Positions 54,601 through 60,178 of a DNA stretch of 60,178 bases are shown piece by piece. Below the pieces are notes generated by a model that saw nothing but the letters and a program-made list of their open reading frames with translations, ran no database searches and was not told the DNA's origin. Position numbers and translations under genes: made by a program. The stretch is from a bacterium (GTDB lineage Bacteria; Chloroflexota; Anaerolineae; Caldilineales; Caldilineaceae), in the NCBI GenBank assembly GCA_016124945.1, contig WGMT01000049.1, forward strand, positions 1-60,178, written 5' to 3'. Every line of letters starts with the position of its first letter. Position 1 is the first letter of the stretch.

Positions 54601-57600
54601 CTGGGTGAAGGGGACGCCGTTGTAGCGGATCGTCGGGTGATCCGCCTCGAAGCGAGTGACGCCCGTAACCGGCGGGTTGGGGTCGACGAAGGGCGCGCTG
54701 CCGGGAGTGGTAAGCTTGTCAACCGTCACTTGATTTTGATAGCTCATAATCTGCAAAATGTGCGGTCCGCTGCCCAATCCGTTGTACGAGAAGGTACGAG
54801 AGAGGGCGGCGCTGGGAAAGACCGGCGCGAACAGGTCGATGGTATCCAGGTAGACGCCGTCCACAAAGAGCTGCGCTTTGCCCCCGTTGCTGTGGGCCAT
54901 GCTGTGCAGGGTGAACGAGTCACCGGCAAAGGGGAACCAGGCCGTCGCCAGGCTGCTCTGCATGTAGCTGCCGCCACTGGCCCCTGCGTAGCTGGCGGTG
55001 GACCAGTTGTTGCTCTTGAGGATGCGGACATTGTCCTGCTCGAAGTCGCCGTCGGGCAGGAGTGAGCCGTCGCCGAAGTCGGCGTAGTCTAGCTGAACGC
55101 GGCTGACCGAAGCGAAGGGGTTGGCGCTGCCCTCTACGGTGATCACCAGTGTGTGGGAACCGGGTGTCAGCCCGTCGAAGAGGAAACTGGTTGGGGTTTC
55201 CAGATTGCGATAGAGATCGAGGACGCCATAATCGACGCCGTCGATGGTGACGGCGGCATAACCGCTGAATCTGTCGGCGATGAAGCCCAGGCTGATCCAG
55301 GTGCCGTCGAAGGTGAGTTGGGCTGTGCTGCCTGCCGTGGCGTTGCGCCAATGGCTGCCGCCACTGGCACGGGCCAAATTGGTGTTGGTCCACGTGCCGG
55401 TGTAGCTCCAGGCGACGTCGTCCTGTTCGAGGCGGGTGAAGGAGGGGCTGGGGCTGGCGCGGCCTGTCAACTGGGTGTCGTCGCGCGGCGCGGAGACGTC
55501 TTCGGCGGTGCTGTTCGGCTGTCCACTCTGGCTGACAATGGGCAGGAAGAGATCGGCCACAGGACCGTTGCTGATGCCGTCCGCGGGGATCTCCCAGAAT
55601 GGCATGTTGTAGATCGACGCTGACGTCGCCAGCGCGCGATTGCCAGGCAGCGCCGCCGACGCGATCTGGCTGGTGATGTAGGTTGTCACCGTCACCGTGC
55701 CGGGGGCGGTGACTTCCGGCGAAACGGAGTGTTCGATCTGCAACGCCTGCCCCACGCTGAGGTAGCCGTAGCCGCTGCCGTCGGGGATTACATCACCGGC
55801 GGCGTTGCGCAGATCCACGGTGACGGTGTAGATGCCTTCCGCCCAGCCCGAGGTGTCGACGTTGGTGAGATCGTAGGTGCGCGGCGCGCCGCCGAAGACG
55901 GTGAGCGGAATCTCCGCCTGGCTGAACTCTACCGCGCCGGAGGGTGCAGTGACGACGACGCCTGCCACAGCGGTGCGCAGTACGCCGCCGATGTTCGCCA
56001 CTTCGACGCTGAGATCGGTGGCACTGCCACCACTGTCTACAAAGGGTGGGTCGGCAAGGACCTGTGTCACCTGCACGAATTTGTCCACGGCGTTGAGGCG
56101 CGCCTGGGCTTCACGGCGTAGATCCAATGTCAGATCGGTCACCACCGGATCCACCGTCGCCGTCAGGTCGAACGTGCCCAGCGCAGCCGGGGTTGCGTCC
56201 ACGGGCAGATTGCGTGTCTCACCGGGCGCGAGGGTCTCGTTGAAGGTGAGATCGGCGCCGGGCAACCCGGTCACGGTGACGGCGTAGGTGGTGGTCACTG
56301 TGCCCTGGTTGGTCACGTCCAGCGAGAAGCCGGCAGTCTGGCCGAGGAGCACGGCTTCGGTGTAGGGCGAGAAACGGGCGCGGGCGCGGTGGGCCGTCAC
56401 CTGGCACGCTTCGCCGGTGAGATCATAGATCGTGGCCCCCAGCACGCTGACCGCGGCCAGGATCGCTTCGTCGCCGGTGGCGCTGTCGAGAGCGGCGATG
56501 GCGCTGTCCAATTGGGTGAGGGTGGGCAGGGCGAAGGGGGCGGCGCTGCTACGGGCAAAGGATCGCACGTCTGTGGCGGCGTCCACCACACGGTCGCGCA
56601 ACACAAGTGGGCAGTCGCCCTCCTCGCACCAATAGGCCAGTTCGTCTACGGCCAGGGCCGTTGCGCGAATGGCGGCGGCCAGGGTGGCGGGCAGTTCACA
56701 GCGATTTTGCGCGGCCAGGAAAGCCTCGGCCTCGGCGGAGACCACCAACAGGTCGGCCAGCGCCGTGGGCTCGTAGATCGTGCCGTCCACAGGGCTGCCG
56801 AAAAAGAGGACGACCTGGCGCTGTGTGGGTGCGTCCACAGTGGAGACGGGGATTGTGAAGGTGGCCTCTCCTCCGGCGGGGATGTTGGCCGGGCCGGGGA
56901 TCGCGCCGAAGGTGACGGTGTTGTCCACGTTGTAGGCTTCCGCGGTGACGCCGAAGGTGCCGGCGGCGTTGCCCACATTGCGCACGGTGACGTCATAGTT
57001 CACCGTGGCGGTGTGGGTAATCGCCTGGCTGGGCGGCGTCACCGTGACGTAGCTAAAGGGGACGGCGGGCATGACGAAATTCGCACCGGCGTTGGCGTTC
57101 TGTCCACTGTTGGACGATGCCGAAATGCTGATGCTGTAGGACGTCCCCTGCGCGGGTAGCGAGTCGGGGGCGACGTAGAGACCGATCTGGCCCAGTTGGC
57201 CGGGGCCAAGGGTCAGCGTCATGTTGGTGCGCCGCTCACCGCCCAGGATCGTCCATCCCCCGGGCAGGCCGCCCACGTTGACGGTGAAGGTGCGTTCGGC
57301 GTTGGCGCTGTTGGTCAACTGGATGAGGTAGGCCGCGCCCAGCACCTGCGCCTGGCCGGTGTTGATGAAGCCGGTGTCGTCCAGCTTTGTCCCCATGGGC
57401 ACAGTGATGAGCGGATCCGGCGTCAGCGAGAGCGCGATGCCGTCGAAAGCGCCGACGGTGACCGTGTGATCCGCGCGCAGCACCAGGCCGGGGAACTGGG
57501 TGGATTGGGCAATTGTCACAATCGTGTAGTCGCCGGCGGGCGCACCGCTGGGCGGTTGGGCTGTCACCGCGCCGGCGCTATTTACGCCCACCACCCAGCC

Positions 57601-60178
57601 ATCCGGCGCGAGGACGGTGACGGCGAAGCTGTCGCTGAAGGTGGCGGCGATCTCCACGTTGAAGGCCACGCCATCCAACGGGGAGATCAGGGAATTGGCA
57701 GGCGAGACGTTGAGCGTAAAGAGATCACCCGCGCCGCTGATCACCGCCTGATCCTGCGCCCCCGCTGCGGTGACGGTCACCGCGCCGTTGAACTGGGCCA
57801 GCGCCGTGGCCGCGCCGGGTGCCACGTTCTGACCGTTCACTGTGAGCGTCCCTGTGGCTGGGGAGAGGCGCAGATCGGCGGTGGTGAGCGTCTGGTTGCT
57901 GCTTGCCGTAAAGTTGACAGGCGTTCTCTGTCCTGTGGCGCCGCTCGCCAGGGGATCGACGGCGGTGGCGTAGAACGAGAGGCCGCCTGCGCTGTCGGTA
58001 ATCTGTGTGAGATCGGTCTGCACGTTGGCGCTGATGGGGCCGGGGGCGATGTTGGCCGTCACGTTGACGGTGGCGACGGCCGTCGTCTGCGGGTTTGTCA
58101 CCGGCACGCTGCCGATGAGGATGTCGGGCAGGGGCGGATCGTAGTTGGATTGGTAGTTGAGGTAGGCCTCCATGGCCATGTAGCCGTAGTCGAGGTAGCC
58201 TTTGCTGATGCCGCCGCAGGTGAGCGCGTCCTTGAGCAGACAGCCTAGCCCCTGGTTCGTCTTGCCCATTGCGTCTTTTGCGGGGGTGCCGAATTCGCCT
58301 GCGCCGGTGGCTTTGAAGAATTTCTGCCCCACGTAGTCAAAGGTGGCGGCGGTGGCGCCGATCATAAAATCGGTGATGCGCCCCACGGTGGTACTGAAGA
58401 TGAGGTTGCCGATAAACTCGATTAGCGCGTTGTGCAACCCGTTCTCCATGACGCCGATGGTCTCGCCGGTGACAGGGTCGATTTCCCACCAGCCGATGGC
58501 AGGCTCGCCGTTGATGAGCGGCGCGGCGGTGGGCAGGTTGATGATCTTGCCTGCCAGCGCGGCGGCGGTGATGCGCGCTTTGGCCTCTTCGCTCAGGCCG
58601 ATGGTGGCAAGGAGATCGAGGTTGGTGTCGTCGACGAAGACAAAGTCGATGTCCTGGGCCGAGGCGGCCTGCATCACGGCGGCGGTGGTGAGCGCTGGGC
58701 TGTCTGATGCAGCACCGAGTACCTGGCCTTCTAGCCACGATTCGTTGATCCCCTTGTAGAGATTGAAGCCGACGGTGGCCGGTTCGCCCTGGCCGGGGTG
58801 GGCGATTGTCCGCTCCAGGGTGGTGCGCAGGTCGATGTTCATCTGGGGTGTGTTGTCGACGATCTCGTGGGAGATGATCACCAGCCGCGGGTCGTCGTGG
58901 TACGCCTTCACAAAGAACGATGGCTGGGCGATGGCGCTGGCGCGGTCGGCCACTTCGGCAAAGCCCATGCTCATCGAAGTGAGGAAGGTACCCAGGTTGA
59001 GCTGATAGCGGCTGCGGATCTGGTTGCTTTCCGTCACTTGCTGGGGGGTGGGCGAGATGATGGCCGAGAGCGCCTGCATGCGCTGGCTGTCTTCGGCCAG
59101 TTCGTCCATCACGGCGACGAGGGCGGCGCGGCTGCTTTCCGCCGCCGCCGCAGGCACCACGCCGGGGAAGAACGAGAGTGCGTAGATGTCGAAGTCAGAG
59201 AAGAGGCTGGGGCTGTCGCCGGAAAGGGCGATGTTGGGCGTGCCGCCGAAGGTGCGCACGTCGTAGCCCAGCCGATCTTTGAGTGTGCGGCTGTAGCTGG
59301 TCACCGCGCCGTCGATGTCCTGCACCTCAAACTTGAGCCACGCCCCGGTGACAAAGGTGGTGCCGAAGGGGAAGTTGGTGAGCAATTCCTGATAAGGATC
59401 GCCCAGGATCAATGTCTCGTTGGCGACGACGTAAAGGAAGGGCGTATAGGTGTGTTGGGTGTTGACAAAGACCAACCCCCCCGAGTTGTTGCTGTCAACG
59501 TAGTGCGAAAAATGGACGGGAGACGCCGCGATTTCGACAACGCGAAAGGTGTGTTCCAGGTAAGTGACCACCCTGGGTTGCCCGGCTACGTTTAGCTGGT
59601 TGAAAAGCTCAACATCGAGGCGAATCGTCACCTTGGGGCGGGCGCTGTCTGGCACTTCGGCGATGCGATCTGTGCCGTCACCCGCGATCTGGTCGGTGAA
59701 GCGCTGCCCGACGGTTGCACCAGCAAAGCTGGGATCGAGGTCTGTCCACGCGCCGTTGACGTAGGCTTCCACCCACCAGTGATCCTGCACCTCGGCAATC
59801 AAATCGGCGTCGTTGACGGGATCGCTGACGGGGATTTCCGGTGCGACCTGCCCGATAATCGAAGCCGGCGCGCGGAACATGGAGGCGATGAGCGTCTGCG
59901 CGTTGGCCTGGCTCAACGTGCCATGCCGATAGCGCGCGGGGACACCCGCCGCGCGCAGCATGGCGATGAGGAGGCTGGATTGATCGAGGCTGTTGCCTGC
60001 CGCGCTCCACAGGGTGCCGCGGGTGCCGCGCAGCGAGCCACGATAGGCTTCAAAACCGAAGTTGCGCACAAAGGCGAAAATGTCTGCGGGAGCGCCGCCC
60101 ACCTGACCTAGCGCCTGCAACATCTCGGCATCTTCGGTGTCGGCGTCCAGGGTGCGGATCAGCCATTGCCCGTTGGCG
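48646..60178 (-). CDS. Giant secreted protein 2, N-terminus beyond window
   Basis: A paralogue of giant 1. At least 3843 residues are visible and the frame stays open to the right edge, so the start and signal peptide lie outside. By alignment with giant 1 about 200 residues are missing. Visible parts in order are a transglutaminase-like domain with Ser in the NSLDQ motif (about 59990), His in DHWWVE and Asp in LDPSF; WWEIDPVTGETIGVMENG; Ig/NEW3-like domains; DLFLPIVSQ (about 55550); three beta-sandwich repeats; an FG-GAP propeller nearly identical to that of giant 1; and NEW3-like domains. Unlike giant 1 it then has a DUF11 domain, a PKD-like domain, a Thr/Pro/Ala linker and a putative Ig domain (about 48970-48730). 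The end has ILLPQVLNN followed by 11 extra residues. Confidence 0.87.
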   Translation of the reverse strand, partial: ANGQWLIRTLDADTEDAEMLQALGQVGGAPADIFAFVRNFGFEAYRGSLRGTRGTLWSAAGNSLDQSSLLIAMLRAAGVPARYRHGTLSQANAQTLIASMFRAPASIIGQVAPEIPVSDPVNDADLIAEVQDHWWVEAYVNGAWTDLDPSFAGATVGQRFTDQIAGDGTDRIAEVPDSARPKVTIRLDVELFNQLNVAGQPRVVTYLEHTFRVVEIAASPVHFSHYVDSNNSGGLVFVNTQHTYTPFLYVVANETLILGDPYQELLTNFPFGTTFVTGAWLKFEVQDIDGAVTSYSRTLKDRLGYDVRTFGGTPNIALSGDSPSLFSDFDIYALSFFPGVVPAAAAESSRAALVAVMDELAEDSQRMQALSAIISPTPQQVTESNQIRSRYQLNLGTFLTSMSMGFAEVADRASAIAQPSFFVKAYHDDPRLVIISHEIVDNTPQMNIDLRTTLERTIAHPGQGEPATVGFNLYKGINESWLEGQVLGAASDSPALTTAAVMQAASAQDIDFVFVDDTNLDLLATIGLSEEAKARITAAALAGKIINLPTAAPLINGEPAIGWWEIDPVTGETIGVMENGLHNALIEFIGNLIFSTTVGRITDFMIGATAATFDYVGQKFFKATGAGEFGTPAKDAMGKTNQGLGCLLKDALTCGGISKGYLDYGYMAMEAYLNYQSNYDPPLPDILIGSVPVTNPQTTAVATVNVTANIAPGPISANVQTDLTQITDSAGGLSFYATAVDPLASGATGQRTPVNFTASSNQTLTTADLRLSPATGTLTVNGQNVAPGAATALAQFNGAVTVTAAGAQDQAVISGAGDLFTLNVSPANSLISPLDGVAFNVEIAATFSDSFAVTVLAPDGWVVGVNSAGAVTAQPPSGAPAGDYTIVTIAQSTQFPGLVLRADHTVTVGAFDGIALSLTPDPLITVPMGTKLDDTGFINTGQAQVLGAAYLIQLTNSANAERTFTVNVGGLPGGWTILGGERRTNMTLTLGPGQLGQIGLYVAPDSLPAQGTSYSISISASSNSGQNANAGANFVMPAVPFSYVTVTPPSQAITHTATVNYDVTVRNVGNAAGTFGVTAEAYNVDNTVTFGAIPGPANIPAGGEATFTIPVSTVDAPTQRQVVLFFGSPVDGTIYEPTALADLLVVSAEAEAFLAAQNRCELPATLAAAIRATALAVDELAYWCEEGDCPLVLRDRVVDAATDVRSFARSSAAPFALPTLTQLDSAIAALDSATGDEAILAAVSVLGATIYDLTGEACQVTAHRARARFSPYTEAVLLGQTAGFSLDVTNQGTVTTTYAVTVTGLPGADLTFNETLAPGETRNLPVDATPAALGTFDLTATVDPVVTDLTLDLRREAQARLNAVDKFVQVTQVLADPPFVDSGGSATDLSVEVANIGGVLRTAVAGVVVTAPSGAVEFSQAEIPLTVFGGAPRTYDLTNVDTSGWAEGIYTVTVDLRNAAGDVIPDGSGYGYLSVGQALQIEHSVSPEVTAPGTVTVTTYITSQIASAALPGNRALATSASIYNMPFWEIPADGISNGPVADLFLPIVSQSGQPNSTAEDVSAPRDDTQLTGRASPSPSFTRLEQDDVAWSYTGTWTNTNLARASGGSHWRNATAGSTAQLTFDGTWISLGFIADRFSGYAAVTIDGVDYGVLDLYRNLETPTSFLFDGLTPGSHTLVITVEGSANPFASVSRVQLDYADFGDGSLLPDGDFEQDNVRILKSNNWSTASYAGASGGSYMQSSLATAWFPFAGDSFTLHSMAHSNGGKAQLFVDGVYLDTIDLFAPVFPSAALSRTFSYNGLGSGPHILQIMSYQNQVTVDKLTTPGSAPFVDPNPPVTGVTRFEADHPTIRYNGVPFTQTASSWVRVADINATRAGAGEYIYSAAADDTVNFDFEGEWLGIGFATGRVGGQAEIRIDSQLVQTVDLYSRYDDTAAFYFRDLGVGAHTVTVTVLGTARPEATGTRVQLDYFDVWDGQPLSTGTFEEDSERVILSSGWGRTLNAGAGGGAYASSTSNVTAWFPFTGDSFTYHGHTRSFYQEVELRLNGEPLGQFDLYSYEDGFRTYSFDNLGDGPHMLEIRQYRGVATVDAVSTPAIGPAYTPPAPAPIVRYEEDHPDMRYNGQPYRTMPQNWALDGTPGWTSSGGNSVNTSTAGNIWRFNFDGEWVNIGLRTTVGSVDIRIDGVSQGTFDTSGGVNGVKNFPFVLDPGPHIVEVEVISGTVAVDYMDVWQGQPVADGWYDALLEDEETGLFHFNHKQWWRQTADIYAYNGLYLNNFASSFNNIWFHFVGTDLTILGNQRDGTSLQVVIDGVDYGVFDMSTPAPFRGQPHALHFPDLGEGPHVVQVFLPSTGGITARIDAFEVDPDGFYSYMPQITWYDDSVTEELNPDFGTGFASTIGIGDLNGDGSVELVAPGVNGRLYVYRGDGQDTGNGTPILWTSDLVGPAAEPALADLTGDGLAEIVVTGFNGTFAFRHDGTLLWDEPTIRSFRSTSTETFGWGGPTVGNLDSDPNPEIVIAAFNDGLYVLDNMGNILHSLPVSGQWPTVPVLVDLTGDGTMEIISAQGHTLTTYEYDPVDGLSVLWTYTLTQTTSTSGSFGAPATADLTGDGQPEIVINWGHRIEALRADGSLYWSYYTENDNHFRPSPITVADVTGDGEINVVTASAINAGFTIFNHTLMVLTADGNLVWEQAVADTTASASGVAAQDLTGNGAWEILWNGFGDGFLILRGSDGKRLFNEPFTSSGTIMDYPTMGDVDGDGVADVVTAGREGLFVISHVGRWVDSRPIWNQHNYHVTNINDDWSIPFTQPNNWELSNTYRTQTPERSPAPSYRVAITHTVGVDNVTVDDGTFSTPPQGTPPQYLWDYQLEWYAPVNEISFASELADMQPGETRQINQGTEVSYRLPSGINRLTLPPLYVTAASLVEVTPPTQSVVIGGSAVFTLTLTNPLAAAETFSLTVGGVPAAWVTVPATVTLAAGASQAVTVTVAVPADAEADVLPLLVDVAGSGGSTQSVQAALTVFTGVQLAVTPPTQTAQPGVAVTYTVAITNAESITQTYNLSADPIVSGLPATAEIGPGAMALYTVTAAVQSGPQPFTVTAAAPSGATATASAILNIAATAQAALQLSPAPLAVGPGSTGVFVLTVTNRSDTVESFDLDVDVPAGWGYQILRNGQPVSSVTLPPSIFNSIDLTLLLTPNGGATPGDYPVTARAIASASGVEAGATTATASVTDRGVTIQFVGGPGSIDPRSGGTWNVQVTNTGQSPDSFSLGVAGPVATAASFSSANVSLDAGASQVVQLQVGALGAVIPADFLLEVSATSQANSSIKDTDRTSFGVSEFEDLVVSWAEASRTVDGALTGEMALVVENRGNVNRSYNVTVNAGEANAAVPVTPILIPAGSTAQVPVTVTAPRSGTYALDASVTSPGAADDAAATVTFVFDDAPVLVIEKTANPAVVNEGGTVTYTVVVRNEGQGPATDVTVTDDMTGTLAAGVTLAVGEAVTVTYGVTTDDGPQTMVNTAAVTSAQTALITDSVSVQINNVAPTATLDNNSPVNNGVTATVTFGGQFDPSAADTATGFRYSYDLDNDGVFDVTNVISPSVTVPATLLTDVSSRTVRARIADKDGGFNEYTTIIQVTAATATPTATPTATAFPPTATHTPTATATATATATPVPPTATATATATSTATPVPPTATPMSTATATATSAPPTATHTPTPTVTPTHTPTPTATPTADNPGGAGNPPSVTNPGDQENTVNDTVALTITAQDSDGDVLSFSAEGLPPGLSIDGASGAISGMPTTAGNYTVTVRVSDGTETVLVSFAWRVLPPHGILLPQVLNNAPVNSRRETVP
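48997..49283 (-). repeat. Thr/Pro/Ala-coding low-complexity linker
   Basis: About 95 codons read almost only T, A, P, with a few V, S and H, in phrases such as TPTATPT and ATPVPPTATA. Linkers of this kind are common in secreted Chloroflexota proteins and are likely glycosylated spacers. Giant 1 has none here, so it is a difference between the paralogues. Confidence 0.85.
53075..55442 (-). repeat. Three coding repeats of about 263 codons (giant 2)
   Basis: Units start near 55442, 54660 and 53862 with TRLEQDD, TRFEADHP and VRYEEDHP. They have the same two-half layout as the four units of giant 1. Giant 2 therefore has one unit fewer. Confidence 0.8.

Noticed and set aside
23163..60178. LPXTG sortase or PEP-CTERM signal at the C-termini
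   Set aside because: No Thr-Gly after LP-x, and no terminal hydrophobic helix with basic tail. No sortase or exosortase is in the window.
1..60178. tRNA, rRNA or transposase genes
   Set aside because: I scanned the intergenic regions and found no cloverleaf, rRNA segment or transposase-like protein, despite the many repeats.

Overview
The window comes from a GC-rich bacterium. I infer a member of the Chloroflexota (Caldilinea/Anaerolinea-like). The signs are very large secreted proteins, Thr/Pro 'TPTATPT' linkers, Ala/Glu-rich stalks on cytochromes, CSLREA-like, GEVED-like and FG-GAP modules, and intergenic DNA packed with hairpins and 7-8 nt minisatellites. The assignment rests on protein style only. 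No rRNA, tRNA, CRISPR array or transposase gene was seen.

Left part (1-23000), mostly small metabolic genes. The left edge holds what looks like a leftward glycine riboswitch plus an intrinsic terminator for a gene outside the window. Then come a diheme cytochrome c lipoprotein, a leftward helicase/phosphoesterase pair of the 'ligase-associated' DNA-damage set, a membrane-anchored monoheme cytochrome c, an arginase-family ureohydrolase, an ICMT-like membrane methyltransferase, a globin, a flavin monooxygenase/P450 pair, three small membrane or exported proteins, a 2130-residue secreted FN3 protein whose cupredoxin-like domain has lost its copper ligands, two alpha/beta hydrolases, and an AraC regulator overlapping a VOC protein.

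Right part (23000-60178), a surface/secretome block, almost all leftward. It holds a 1755-residue chain with both a subtilisin (S8) and a trypsin (S1) domain, a 1263-residue GEVED-like protein, a 629-residue beta-helix protein, and two tandem giant paralogues. The first giant has 3847 residues. The second has more than 3840 and runs off the right edge. Only a Tam-like methyltransferase lies rightward here. All five secreted proteins end in, or close to, a short motif of the form h-[YFHL]-L-P-x-[VI], which I propose as a C-terminal sorting or anchoring tag. The same motif occurs inside four secreted proteins, in both giants exactly where the N-terminal half meets a tandem beta-sandwich array.

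The intergenic DNA is the other notable layer. At least four families of hairpin repeats recur (called A-D here), two of them with compensatory base changes in the stems. There is also a four-hairpin composite element, long single-copy inverted repeats, and minisatellites arranged as opposing arms. Several of these repeats begin inside the last codons of genes and supply the stop codon. Helically phased direct repeats occur upstream of three secreted-protein genes and may be operators.
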